Source of the DNA: Candidatus Peregrinibacteria bacterium
GTDB lineage: Bacteria; Patescibacteriota; Gracilibacteria; UBA1369; UM-FILTER-53-11
NCBI GenBank assembly: GCA_016186205.1
Contig: JACPMA010000008.1
Location: 1 to 64,000 of the forward strand
Reading direction: 5' to 3'
Length of the DNA stretch: 64,000 bases
Part shown: positions 46,391 to 55,649 of the stretch, in pieces
How the letters are laid out: every line of letters begins with the position of its first letter
Numbering within the stretch: position 1 is the first letter of the stretch
Notes under the pieces: generated by a model
What the model was told of the DNA's origin: nothing
The model's input: only the letters and a program-made list of their open reading frames with translations
Databases searched by the model: none
Program-made: the position numbers and the translations under genes

Positions 46391-47719
46391 TCAAGCACTG
46401 TACGCCACCTCAAAAATTGCCTGAATCATCTTGCTGATTTTTTCTTTTTTTACGCCGCAAAACGCGACGCGAAATCCTTGCTGTGAAGGCACGACTCCGA
46501 CTTTTTTCTCTTTCAAGAGCCGCTCGGCAATATCCTTAGCATCGATGCTTTTCTCTAAATTCATATATGCAAAAAATCCGCCATTGCATGGATCTGCCCA
46601 AAGTTTCTGTTTGCCGTATTTTTTATAACCTTCCTCCAGCGCAACCATCATCATTTTCCAGCGATCACGGAGGCGGTTGATGATTTCTTCGCGCTGCGCT
46701 TCGACCGTCGCAAAATCATCCATAAGCGCATCCGCCAAAATTTGGCCGTGGTGATTTACTTGCGAAATTTCGCCGCGGACCAGTCCGCCAATTTTCGAAC
46801 CTGTTTCTGCACGAAGACCCCTCAAAAATTCTTCATTCATTAAATGCCCGTCCAAAGCGCTCGCAAAAAATGTCAGAAAACCGATGCGGTATCCGTATGC
46901 AAGCATGACTTTTGAAATACCATCCATTTTCGCAACGCTCAAATTCGGAAGTGGTGCGAAAATTTGCGAAAGGAGAGAATATTTTTGGCCAATTTCATCA
47001 TAAACATAACCTTCATAAGCATCATCTAGCAAAACGACAAACGGCACCTGCGGCATTTCTCGGCAAAGCGCCTGTATGCGCTGACCAAGCTCCTTGGCAT
47101 CGTCGGCGCTCGGCATAAAGCCGGTTTGATTATGCGGAAAATTCAGCAGCAAAACGACTTTTTTCTGAAGCTGCGCCGTTTCCCTGCATGCGCCGATTAA
47201 AGCATCAATGTGGAGCACACCGTTGGTAAAAAGCGGAAATGTCGAAATCTTCACGCCCTGCACATCCTTAAAAATATGTTCGTAATTCTCCCACGATTTA
47301 TCGGCAGTAATAAGCGTTTGACCGTTTTCAAGAAAAAGCCGGCCGGCGAGCGCAAGCGAATGTGTGATACCGTTGGTCACGACCGGCAGCGTTGCGTAAT
47401 TTGCAAGCCCCGGATGTTTTTCAATAATTTTTGCGAGCCATTTTTTACGCAGCGATTCAACTCCTTCAATCGGCGCATAGCCGAAAATTTTTGCTTTTGG
47501 CACGCGTTCCATGATTTTCGCTCCAGCCCACGGTTCCGCGACTGCGATATGCGAAATCGTTCCATCATCGTCTTGCGCAATTCCGATGGTGCCGTCAATT
47601 TCCGCTTCAGTACGCGCCCGCCCGCTCCAATAAAAAATTCCTTTTGGCGTTTCGATGCTTTTGCCTAGCGGTGAAAACGCTGCCCAGAGCGAAGTTTTTT
47701 GTAAAAATGGAAATCCCAC
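46391..47719 (-). CDS. PLP-dependent aminotransferase, class I/II
   Basis: Fold-type I motifs are in order: VTNGITHSLALAGRLFLENGQTLIT for the cofactor phosphate region, LLLNFPHNQTGFMPS with the conserved Asn, VVLLDDAYEGYVYD with Asp and Tyr for the pyridine ring, and SKVMLAYGYRIGFLTFF, whose Lys would form the Schiff base. The terminal RVAFCG has the substrate-carboxylate Arg. Length 442. The amino donor and acceptor are not evident from sequence. It starts 21 bp from the divergent yraN gene. Confidence 0.9.
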   Translation of the reverse strand: MGFPFLQKTSLWAAFSPLGKSIETPKGIFYWSGRARTEAEIDGTIGIAQDDDGTISHIAVAEPWAGAKIMERVPKAKIFGYAPIEGVESLRKKWLAKIIEKHPGLANYATLPVVTNGITHSLALAGRLFLENGQTLITADKSWENYEHIFKDVQGVKISTFPLFTNGVLHIDALIGACRETAQLQKKVVLLLNFPHNQTGFMPSADDAKELGQRIQALCREMPQVPFVVLLDDAYEGYVYDEIGQKYSLLSQIFAPLPNLSVAKMDGISKVMLAYGYRIGFLTFFASALDGHLMNEEFLRGLRAETGSKIGGLVRGEISQVNHHGQILADALMDDFATVEAQREEIINRLRDRWKMMMVALEEGYKKYGKQKLWADPCNGGFFAYMNLEKSIDAKDIAERLLKEKKVGVVPSQQGFRVAFCGVKKEKISKMIQAIFEVAYSA

Positions 47720-47736
47720 GCGATTATCTTATATGC

Positions 47737-47742
47737 TAAAAT
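47737..47742 (+). promoter_or_regulatory. -10 box deciding the yraN start
   Basis: TGCTAAAAT is an extended -10 whose last two bases overlap the first ATG of the ORF, so that ATG cannot be in the mRNA. The GTG 7 nt further is the likely start. Confidence 0.6.
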
Positions 47743-47749
47743 GCACGGC

Positions 47750-48115
47750 GTGAAGGCAAAAACTCTTGGGTATTCCGGCGAAACTCTTGCGGCGCAATTT
47801 CTCAAAAATAAAGGCTACGAGATTTTGCAAAATAATTTTACGATTCGCGGCGGGGAAATCGATTTGATAGCTCTTCACGGTACGATTCTCATTTTTGTAG
47901 AAGTAAAAACGCGAACGAATGAAAGTTTCGGACGCGGTGAAGAAAGCATGAATTATTTCAAACGGACACGTATCCATCGGGCGATCGAACGGTACCTCGA
48001 CCGGCATGGAGATCGCGAGGACACGGATTATCGCGTTGATCTCATTGAGGTTGAACTTGATCCAACTACAAAAGCGTTAAAGAATATTAATCATTTTGAA
48101 GATATTGAATTATGA
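47750..48115 (+). CDS. yraN: UPF0102/YraN-family nuclease-fold protein
   Basis: YraN proteins are small, widely conserved and share the Holliday-junction-resolvase-like endonuclease fold; their role is unclear. Motifs: GYSGETLAAQFLKNKGYEILQNNFTIRGGEIDLIALHGTILIFVEVKTR, containing the E-x-D...E-x-K active-site pattern. The GTG start is preferred because the -10 box overlaps the earlier ATG. It overlaps the next gene by 4 bp and heads the run yraN, PEGA protein, comM, vapBC. Confidence 0.93.
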   Translation: MKAKTLGYSGETLAAQFLKNKGYEILQNNFTIRGGEIDLIALHGTILIFVEVKTRTNESFGRGEESMNYFKRTRIHRAIERYLDRHGDREDTDYRVDLIEVELDPTTKALKNINHFEDIEL

Positions 48116-49371
48116 AATCCGAAGATCAAATTGCAATTCATAAACCATCGCGGAAACAAGCGCTTCTCTTCTTTTTCATTTCTATCCTGCTCGCGGCCGG
48201 CGTAATCGCATGGACATTTTTTCTCAATAAAGGAAAACTTGTAGCCGAGGGTCCTGCGCCTTTCCGAATGAATGCTGGAGGCAAGCAAATTGTTTGCGAA
48301 AAATCTCCGTGCATTATTGAACTTGCTCCACGGTCATATGACATTACGCTTCAGAAAGACGGATATTATGATGCTTCGCAACGCGTAGCTGTCGCGCGAT
48401 GGAAAGAGACAAAAATCGCGGCGCAATTTGAATTTATTCCGAAAGTTTACGATAGAGGAGACATCGTGCTGCCTTTTGAAACTGCTCCGCTAAAATCGCC
48501 ATTCATCGACATGAAAAAATTCGAGAACTTTCCAAAAGATGTAAAAGAAGCTTTATTTTCCGCATCCGGAAATTTTGCCATGCTGAAGCTCGGCAGGGAA
48601 CGCTATATATATGATGTTCAAAATCGCGCTGTATCGAAAATTGATGTGCCGCTCAATGCGCAGCTTGCTTGGATCGGTGAAAAAATCGCTTCACTTGAAA
48701 CCAATGAAGAAAATGAAGAAAAACAAATTTTGTTTATATCCGATACTGCCGGAAAGCGCCAATCAAACGCATCTTTCGCGCGACCGTTGAAAAATCCTGC
48801 TATGTTTGGTTCGCCTTTGGGACAAAAAATAATTATTCGCGATGGCGGCACAAATGCTTTCTATGAAATAGATGTCGAAAAACAATCTCGCAAAAAGATT
48901 GAAGAACTGACTGCCGATGCGGTGGTTTCTCGCTGGGTCGGGAAATATATTATTTTTTCCGAAGAAGAAAAGATTTTTGCGCTTGATGCAGATACATTTG
49001 AAAAAATCGAGCTTGGCGCAGCTGATGCAGAGAACATTACGGAAATCAAACCGGGCGTGCTTGTTTTTCTTTCCTTAAATAAACGGGATTCCGGAAAAGC
49101 AAACTTAAACCAAACTCTGGAAGAAGCCGTGGAAGCTGCAAAAAAAGAAACGCTTTCTGAAAAATCTGCAGAGAAATCAGTGGAAAAAACGCCGGAAAAA
49201 TCATTGTTTATCACGGAATTCACTATCGAAAATCGTACTTTAAGAACGCTGGCAGAAATTCCTCTAAAACCGGATGAAATCATCCATAGGCTCACTTTTG
49301 ATGCAAATTCAGGCAATTTGTTTTTTATAAAAAATGAAAAATTATACGAGGTTCAGCTAAAGGCGAATTGA
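48112..49371 (+). CDS. membrane-anchored PEGA-like, beta-propeller-like protein
   Basis: One N-terminal membrane helix (ALLFFFISILLAAGVIAWTFFL), then a PEGA-like domain (ICEKSPCIIELAPRSYDITLQKDGYYDASQRVAV), then about 290 residues with repeated strands and turns such as NFAMLKLGRERYIYDVQ, KQILFISDTAGKRQ, KIFALDADTFEKIELG and SGNLFFIKNEKLYEVQL that look like propeller blades. A charged insert with repeated EKS units sits near residue 345. It is probably an extracytoplasmic sensor or scaffold. Function is not known. Confidence 0.75.
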   Translation: MKSEDQIAIHKPSRKQALLFFFISILLAAGVIAWTFFLNKGKLVAEGPAPFRMNAGGKQIVCEKSPCIIELAPRSYDITLQKDGYYDASQRVAVARWKETKIAAQFEFIPKVYDRGDIVLPFETAPLKSPFIDMKKFENFPKDVKEALFSASGNFAMLKLGRERYIYDVQNRAVSKIDVPLNAQLAWIGEKIASLETNEENEEKQILFISDTAGKRQSNASFARPLKNPAMFGSPLGQKIIIRDGGTNAFYEIDVEKQSRKKIEELTADAVVSRWVGKYIIFSEEEKIFALDADTFEKIELGAADAENITEIKPGVLVFLSLNKRDSGKANLNQTLEEAVEAAKKETLSEKSAEKSVEKTPEKSLFITEFTIENRTLRTLAEIPLKPDEIIHRLTFDANSGNLFFIKNEKLYEVQLKAN

Positions 49372-49464
49372 TCTGTTATTTGACGATTTGCGCTTAAGCG
49401 CTTGTCATAAAAAATTCATAAAAAGTTTAGAAGGATTTCATAAGGATATGTTACACAGGCCTCT

Positions 49465-51000
49465 ATGCCTGCGAAAATTTTTTCTGCCTCAATTTTTGGC
49501 TTTGAATGCCGGCTTGTGGAGGTGGAAGTGGATATTTTGAACGGTCCGGCATCTATGACGATTGTCGGGCTAGGAGATGCATCGGTTCAAGAATCAAAAG
49601 AGCGAATTCGTTCTGCGATAAAAAACAGCGGTCTGGAATATCCGCGGCGCAAAAAAACCATCAATCTCGCGCCTGCGGATCTGCGGAAGCACGGCCCGAT
49701 GTATGATTTGCCAATCGCTCTTGGACTCCTAATACAGTCGGAACAAATTCCAAAAAATTGTCTAGAAGATACTTTCGTCGTAGGGGAATTGGCTCTATCC
49801 GGAATGCTTAGGCGGATTCCAGGCGTATTAACAATGATTTCTCATGCGGCGAATAAAGGCTTTAAATATGCAGTTATTCCTGCTGCGAATGCCGAAGAGG
49901 CGGCGCTTGTAAACGGTATCCGTATCATTCCGGCGCCGGATTTCAAAACTTTGGTTGATCATTTACGCGAAGAAAAAACCATCCCGCCTTATACGGCGGA
50001 GCTTGATGTCATAGATTTTTCTTCGGATAATCTTTGGCATTTTGAAGATATTCGCGGACACGAATACGCGAAACGAGCGCTTACAATTGCGGCGGCCGGC
50101 GGCCACAATGTGCTCCTTTATGGTCCGCCGGGTTCGGGAAAAACGCTTCTCGCCCGCAGTTTTCAAAGCATTTTGCCTTCGCTCAATTTTGAAGAAGCGC
50201 TTGATGTGACGAAAATTTATTCCATCGCCGGAAAACTTCCGGCTGATATTTCTCTCATTCATACTCCACCTTTTCGCGCCGTCCATCACACCGCGTCGAC
50301 AATTTCGCTCGTTGGCGGAGGAAGCATTCCGCGGCCGGGGGAAATTTCGCTCGCGCATCGCGGCGTGCTTTTTTTGGATGAACTTTTGGAATTTCCGCGC
50401 GCAAGTTTGGATTGCCTTAGACAGCCGCTGGAAGACGGGGTTGTTAATGTGACTCGCGTGGCCGGCTCTAGCCGTTTTCCGGCTCAATTCACCCTTATCG
50501 CCGCCACAAATCCATGTCCGTGCGGATATTTCGGCGATTCAACAAAAGCATGTTCATGCACGCCTTCACAGCTACAAAAATACAGAAAAGCGCTTTCCGG
50601 AGCGCTTTTAGACCGCATAGATTTAATGTGCTATGTACCTCGGCTTCCATTTGAAAAAATAACCACGCTTTCCGGCACCGACACTTCGAATAATATTCGA
50701 AAACGCGTGGCGACGGCGCGCGAAAAACAAAAACAGCGGTTTGGCGCCCTTGGCATGAACGGAACCGTATCAAGCAACGCCATACGCCAATACTGCGCAC
50801 TAAAACCTGATGCCATCGGACTTCTTAAAGAAGCTTTTTCGACATTTCAGTGCTCCGGACGGGCTTATTACAGAATTTTGAAAGTGGCGCGCACCATTGC
50901 CGACCTCGAAAACTCGCCGGAAATCGCGCCGCACCATCTTGCGGAGGCGTTACAGTATAGACCAAAATTGTTTGACAATTTGTCTGACAAAATGGTATGA
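49465..51000 (+). CDS. comM: Mg-chelatase-like AAA+ ATPase (ComM/YifB family)
   Basis: ComM is a hexameric helicase that promotes branch migration when foreign DNA is integrated during transformation. The N-terminal domain starts MPAKIFSASIFGFECRLVEVEVDILNGPASMTIVGLGDASVQESKERIRSAIKNSG. The AAA+ core has LLYGPPGSGKTLLARSFQSILP near residue 220, GVLFLDELLEFPR (Walker B) and the CPCGYFGDSTKACSC segment, and the Mg_chelatase_C tail follows. Length 511 is normal. The possible ComEC fragment at the window start and this gene fit DNA uptake. Its stop overlaps the antitoxin start. Confidence 0.94.
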   Translation: MPAKIFSASIFGFECRLVEVEVDILNGPASMTIVGLGDASVQESKERIRSAIKNSGLEYPRRKKTINLAPADLRKHGPMYDLPIALGLLIQSEQIPKNCLEDTFVVGELALSGMLRRIPGVLTMISHAANKGFKYAVIPAANAEEAALVNGIRIIPAPDFKTLVDHLREEKTIPPYTAELDVIDFSSDNLWHFEDIRGHEYAKRALTIAAAGGHNVLLYGPPGSGKTLLARSFQSILPSLNFEEALDVTKIYSIAGKLPADISLIHTPPFRAVHHTASTISLVGGGSIPRPGEISLAHRGVLFLDELLEFPRASLDCLRQPLEDGVVNVTRVAGSSRFPAQFTLIAATNPCPCGYFGDSTKACSCTPSQLQKYRKALSGALLDRIDLMCYVPRLPFEKITTLSGTDTSNNIRKRVATAREKQKQRFGALGMNGTVSSNAIRQYCALKPDAIGLLKEAFSTFQCSGRAYYRILKVARTIADLENSPEIAPHHLAEALQYRPKLFDNLSDKMV

Positions 51001-51299
51001 TGGAAGCGATGAAAAAAACGATTACGATCAATAACCGCGAACTCGTGCGCTCATATCGACTGTACCGCGAAAAACTCCTTAATGGAGAAGTTGACCGCGT
51101 AATCATTCCTGTGAACGGGAAAAAATTGTATCTCGCCATACTGCCGGAAAAACCGACTCATCGCCCTGGCGACATCCGACCGCTACTTGAAAAAATTAAA
51201 CTGGAAAATCCGTATAAAGATTTGAAATTTATTCGTCTTTCCGGAGAACTGACCAGCCTAAAGCTTTGGAAAAAATCTGATAGGAAAAACCGCACATGA
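50997..51299 (+). CDS. putative antitoxin of a VapBC-type pair
   Basis: A 100-residue basic protein directly before, and overlapping by 4 bp, a PIN-domain gene. The start may be the ATG four codons in (MKKTITINNRELVRSYRLYREKLLNGEVDRVIIPVNGKKLYLAILP). The N-terminal part resembles a small beta-strand/HTH DNA-binding fold as in prevent-host-death or VapB antitoxins, but I cannot assign a family. The call is from position. The start overlaps the comM stop, so the pair is cotranscribed with comM. Confidence 0.65.
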   Translation: MMEAMKKTITINNRELVRSYRLYREKLLNGEVDRVIIPVNGKKLYLAILPEKPTHRPGDIRPLLEKIKLENPYKDLKFIRLSGELTSLKLWKKSDRKNRT

Positions 51300-51685
51300 C
51301 TCGTTATCTGCTCGACACAAATATCGTCATCTATATCCTCAAAAATGACACAGGCGTCATGAATTTAATCTCGCGTTATTCAGGCGCGCTCTTCTTTATA
51401 AGTATAGTAACTTGGATTGAAACGCTTGGCGGGAGTTTCCATCATGGAAAAAATATACACGAACTTGCTCATACCTTAGAGGTTTTTTATCGTATACCAA
51501 TACATGAAAAAATTGCTATCTTAAGCGCAAATCTCATACAATCTTCAGCTCTCAAAAAACAAAAATTGCGTTTCCAGGATACTGTAATTGCGGCTACGGC
51601 TATTACAGAAAATATTCCTCTCATCACAAATAACCCCAAGGATTTCAGGCATTTTAAAGGACTCAAAATTATTTCGCCGAATTAG
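51296..51685 (+). CDS. PIN-domain ribonuclease toxin (VapC-like)
   Basis: VapC toxins cut specific tRNA or rRNA. The four acidic positions of PIN domains are present: D7 (YLLDTNIVIY), E42 (TWIETLGG), D95 (RFQDTVIAATA) and D116 (TNNPKDFRHF). Length 129 is typical. It overlaps the upstream small gene by 4 bp, which fits a toxin-antitoxin module. carB starts 45 bp downstream from its own promoter. Confidence 0.9.
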   Translation: MTRYLLDTNIVIYILKNDTGVMNLISRYSGALFFISIVTWIETLGGSFHHGKNIHELAHTLEVFYRIPIHEKIAILSANLIQSSALKKQKLRFQDTVIAATAITENIPLITNNPKDFRHFKGLKIISPN

Positions 51686-51689
51686 CGTT

Positions 51690-51718
51690 TTGCAAGTTGA
51701 TGAACTCTCCGCTATACT
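51690..51718 (+). promoter_or_regulatory. sigma-70-type promoter of carB
   Basis: TTGCAA and TATACT are separated by 17 bp. The ATG is 12 nt after the -10, with GGAAAG just before it. Confidence 0.65.
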
Positions 51719-51730
51719 CTGCCGGAAAGC

Positions 51731-54700
51731 ATGAAAAATTCGGCTAAACCCAAGAAGGTTCTCGTTCTTGGCTCCGGCGCGCTGAAGATCGGAGAGGCTG
51801 GAGAGTTCGATTATTCCGGTTCGCAAGCCATAAAAGCCCTGCGCGAGGAAGGCATCAAAGTCATCCTCGTAAATCCCAACATCGCCACCAATCAAACTTC
51901 CAAAAACCTCGCTAATGAGGTTTATTTTTTGCCGGTGAATCCGTTTTTCGTTGAAAAAGTGATTGCGCTTGAGCGGCCGGATGGAATATTGCTCGGATTC
52001 GGCGGCCAAACGGCATTAAATTGCGGCTTGGAATTGGATCGAAAAGGCGTGCTGAAAAAATACGGCATACGCGTGCTCGGGACATCCGTGAAAACCATTG
52101 AAATAACGGAAGACAGGGAACTTTTTAAAAAAGCGCTGGCTGAAATCGGCGTGGCTGTTCCGCGGAGCATCGCGTGTACGACAAAAGAAACGGCGAGGAC
52201 GGCAGCTAAAAAAATCGGCTATCCGGTGATTTTGCGCGCAGCGTTTGCGCTCGGCGGAAAAGGATCGGGGTCGGCCTATAACGAAGAACAACTCGACGAC
52301 CTTTTGGATACGGCATTCGCATTTTCGCCGCAAGTTTTGATTGAAGAAAATTTAAAAGGCTGGAAGGAAGTGGAATATGAAGTGGTGCGCGACCAATATG
52401 ACAATTGCGTGACGGTCTGCAACATGGAAAATGTGGATCCGCTAGGAATTCACACGGGGGAAAGCATAGTTATTGCTCCGTCTCAAACTCTCACAAATTC
52501 CGAATATCATTTCCTTCGCGAACTTTCTATGCGCGTCATCCGACACCTGGGCGTGATCGGCGAATGCAACATTCAATATGCGCTTGATCCACAATCTGAA
52601 ACTTATAGGGTTATAGAAGTCAATGCGCGTTTATCCCGATCTTCAGCGCTTGCGTCAAAAGCAACGGGATATCCGCTGGCTCATGTTGCTGCAAAACTTG
52701 CACTTGGATACCGTCTTTCGGAACTCAAAAATGCCGTGACGAAAAATACAACCGCGTGTTTTGAACCGGCGCTCGATTACGTCGCGCTCAAAATTCCTCG
52801 CTGGGACCTCGATAAATTCAAAAAGGTCTCGCGCGAAATCTCGACGGAGATGAAATCCGTCGGAGAAATCATGGCGCTCGGACGAAATTTTGAAGAAGTG
52901 CTGCAGAAAGGACTGCGCATGCTGCAAATCGGACTACAGGGATTTACGGCTAACAACAAAGTAAAACTGGAATCAAACAATCTTGCGCATGATATAGCCG
53001 TGCCGACGCCGAAACGGATTCTCGCCATTGCCGAGTCGCTCAAACGCGGCTGGTCAACTAGCAAAATCGAGAAACTTTCCGGCATCGACCGATGGTTTCT
53101 CGACAAAATGAAAAATATCATTGCGTGCGAACGGCGCCTTAAAAAACACCGCTGCACGACGGAAGATTTACGGCTTGCAAAACGCTTTGGATTTTCTGAC
53201 AAACAAATCGGCAATATCGTCGGCAAATCAGAAATGGAAATCCGGCAGCTGCGTAAAAAACTCAAAATACTGCCTCAAATCAAGCAAATCGACACTATGG
53301 CGGCCGAATATCCGGCCAAAACAAATTATCTTTACGTAACCTACCATGGCGAAAAACACGACATTACAGTCGATCACCGGCGTAAAAAAATAATGGTGCT
53401 CGGAAGCGGCGCATATGCGATCGGCACATCGGTGGAATTCGACTGGTGCGGAGTGACCTGCGTTCAAACGCTGGCGCGCGAAGGCTTTGAAACCATAATG
53501 GTGAACTATAATCCTGAAACGGTTTCCACGGACTATGATATTTGCTCTAAACTTTATTTTGATGAACTTTCCCTTGAACGCGTACTCGACATTTATGAAA
53601 AAGAAAAACCGATCGGCGTTGTGATTTCGACAGGGGGGCAGGTGCCGAATAATCTTGCTCTGAAGCTCCACGAGGCGGGTGTAAAAATTCTAGGGACATC
53701 GCCGCTGAATATCGATCGGGCGGAAGATCGGCATAAATTTTCCGGACTGCTCGATGAACTCAAAATCGACCAGCCGGTTTGGCGCGAATTAAGCTCGATT
53801 GCCAAAGTCAGCGATTTTGCTAAAAAAGTCGGCTACCCGCTGCTCGTGCGGCCGAGTTACGTGCTCTCCGGCGCCGCTATGAGCGTGGCGCATAATGATG
53901 ATGATCTTAAAATTTTTCTTAGCAAAGCAACCGATGTTTCTGAAGAAACTCCTGTTGTAGTAAGCAAATTTGAACAGGGTGCGAAAGAAATTGAAATAGA
54001 CGCCGTGGCGCATCGCGGGCAAATCGTCATTTACGCAATTTCCGAACATATTGAAAACGCCGGCGTTCATTCTGGCGACGCAACTATGGTTCTTCCGCCG
54101 CAAAAACTTTATTTTGAAACCGTAAAACGCATCAAACAGATAGCTCAAAAAATTGCGCACGTGCTTCAAATTTCCGGCCCGTTCAACATACAATTCCTCG
54201 CGAAAAATAATTTAGTGAAAGTCATTGAATGCAACTTGCGCGCAAGCCGAAGTTTTCCATTTGCTTCAAAAGTAACCGGCCATAATTTCATAGAAATCGC
54301 CACGTACGCCATGCTCGATCTGGAAAAAATCAAACATTACAAAACGATGAAGTTCCATACGCTCGACCTTGAACATGTCGGCGTCAAAGCTCCGCAGTTT
54401 TCTTTTTCACGGCTGAAAGGAGCTGATCCGGTGCTCGGAGTAGAAATGGCTTCGACCGGAGAAGTTGCATGTTTTGGAAACGATCTTTCCGAAGCGCTAC
54501 TAAAAGCCATGATTTCAGTGGGCTTTATAATTCCCAAAAAAAATATTTGCCTGACCATCGGCCGCATTGAAGATAAAGCGGATTTTCTGCCGTCGGCCAG
54601 AAAGCTGGCGCGGCTTGGGTTCAAGCTCTTTGCCACCGAAGGCACTGCGGCATTTTTGCGGCAAAACGACCTCGATGTAACGACTCTGCACAAAGCGCGC

Positions 54701-54940
54701 ACCGGAAAACATCCGAGCATTATCGATTATCTCATTGAGAAAAAACTCGACCTTGTCATTGATGTTCCAAAATCATACAGCCGCGCCGATATCACTGACG
54801 GTTACCTAATTCGCCGGCGCGCAATAGACTCAAACATTCCGCTTATAACAAATCTTCAAATTGCCAGAGCCGTTGTGGATGCAATTGAACGGTATAAAGA
54901 AACAGACCTTGAAACGAAACCGTGGAGCGCATATGTCTAA
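51731..54940 (+). CDS. carB: carbamoyl-phosphate synthase large subunit
   Basis: CarB makes carbamoyl phosphate from bicarbonate, ammonia (or glutamine through CarA) and two ATP. Both halves are seen: VLVLGSGALKIGEAGEFDYSGSQAIKAL at the N terminus and the repeat IMVLGSGAYAIGTSVEFDWCGVTCVQTL at about residue 555, each followed by an ATP-grasp domain (ILRAAFALGGKGSG and LVRPSYVLSGAAMSV). The C-terminal allosteric domain (ATEGTAAFLRQNDLDVTTLHKA...) is complete. Length 1069. carA is not in the window, so the small subunit must be elsewhere. Confidence 0.97.
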   Translation: MKNSAKPKKVLVLGSGALKIGEAGEFDYSGSQAIKALREEGIKVILVNPNIATNQTSKNLANEVYFLPVNPFFVEKVIALERPDGILLGFGGQTALNCGLELDRKGVLKKYGIRVLGTSVKTIEITEDRELFKKALAEIGVAVPRSIACTTKETARTAAKKIGYPVILRAAFALGGKGSGSAYNEEQLDDLLDTAFAFSPQVLIEENLKGWKEVEYEVVRDQYDNCVTVCNMENVDPLGIHTGESIVIAPSQTLTNSEYHFLRELSMRVIRHLGVIGECNIQYALDPQSETYRVIEVNARLSRSSALASKATGYPLAHVAAKLALGYRLSELKNAVTKNTTACFEPALDYVALKIPRWDLDKFKKVSREISTEMKSVGEIMALGRNFEEVLQKGLRMLQIGLQGFTANNKVKLESNNLAHDIAVPTPKRILAIAESLKRGWSTSKIEKLSGIDRWFLDKMKNIIACERRLKKHRCTTEDLRLAKRFGFSDKQIGNIVGKSEMEIRQLRKKLKILPQIKQIDTMAAEYPAKTNYLYVTYHGEKHDITVDHRRKKIMVLGSGAYAIGTSVEFDWCGVTCVQTLAREGFETIMVNYNPETVSTDYDICSKLYFDELSLERVLDIYEKEKPIGVVISTGGQVPNNLALKLHEAGVKILGTSPLNIDRAEDRHKFSGLLDELKIDQPVWRELSSIAKVSDFAKKVGYPLLVRPSYVLSGAAMSVAHNDDDLKIFLSKATDVSEETPVVVSKFEQGAKEIEIDAVAHRGQIVIYAISEHIENAGVHSGDATMVLPPQKLYFETVKRIKQIAQKIAHVLQISGPFNIQFLAKNNLVKVIECNLRASRSFPFASKVTGHNFIEIATYAMLDLEKIKHYKTMKFHTLDLEHVGVKAPQFSFSRLKGADPVLGVEMASTGEVACFGNDLSEALLKAMISVGFIIPKKNICLTIGRIEDKADFLPSARKLARLGFKLFATEGTAAFLRQNDLDVTTLHKARTGKHPSIIDYLIEKKLDLVIDVPKSYSRADITDGYLIRRRAIDSNIPLITNLQIARAVVDAIERYKETDLETKPWSAYV

Positions 54941-54953
54941 AATGCTGCTTGCC

Positions 54954-55553
54954 CTATCGGCCTAGCGCTGCTCGGACATTTTCAAAAGGACGATCTTCAA
55001 AAAGCGTTTTTGTTTCCCATTGATCGCCGGTTTTTGTCGCGCGGATATAAGTCATTAAAAATGGCGGCAAAGGACTTATGCGCAAAGAATAACCGCTGTA
55101 TTCGCCGTCTGGGCGGAAGAAGTTAAATTTTGTGCAAGATTCATCGGTCGGCCTTGTAGTCGCCCCTGTTCCCAAACGTTTTTGTGCAAACCATGCGGCA
55201 ATAGCATTTCTATTTGATTGCGCTGCAAGCGCTTCTTGTTGAAGCTGGCGCTCTGCAGTAGACGATAAACTGGCTGCAAAAGAATTGGCAGCATGCGGAG
55301 GAATAACCAATCGCAATGCGGCAAGAAGGCGAGAATTGAAATGACGTTGTGTATCGGGAGCCGGCGCATCAGGCGCAGCAAAAGATTCGAGTACAGACTC
55401 ATGGTTTTTACCATTTGAACCGGGTCTTGGTGCATTACTTAAGCCCGCTGCTTCTAGATCTTCTAAGGAAACGCCATTAAACCAAGCGGTTTCTAATTCG
55501 CCGTCAGCTAACGGATCGACTATCTGAAGATCTGGTGTGGTATCTGGTGGCAT
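54954..55553 (-). CDS. hypothetical protein
   Basis: The 199-residue product is acidic and Pro/Ala-rich at the N terminus, with a helical middle (LSSTAERQLQQEALAAQSNRNAIAAWFAQKRL) and a possible small globular C-terminal part (CTKFNFFRPDGEYSGYSLRISPLPPFLMTYIRATKTG...WETKTLFEDRPF). There is no signal peptide, and I recognise no family. It sits alone between carB (convergent) and pdxS (divergent). Confidence 0.55.
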   Translation of the reverse strand: MPPDTTPDLQIVDPLADGELETAWFNGVSLEDLEAAGLSNAPRPGSNGKNHESVLESFAAPDAPAPDTQRHFNSRLLAALRLVIPPHAANSFAASLSSTAERQLQQEALAAQSNRNAIAAWFAQKRLGTGATTRPTDESCTKFNFFRPDGEYSGYSLRISPLPPFLMTYIRATKTGDQWETKTLFEDRPFENVRAALGR

Positions 55554-55649
55554 ATATAGTTTGACATAATACTAAATTGGTGTAATTTGTCAATAGTATT
55601 TACCTAAACCTGTACAAAACCATTTCTAATCTGTTACAACCTTATTGAT

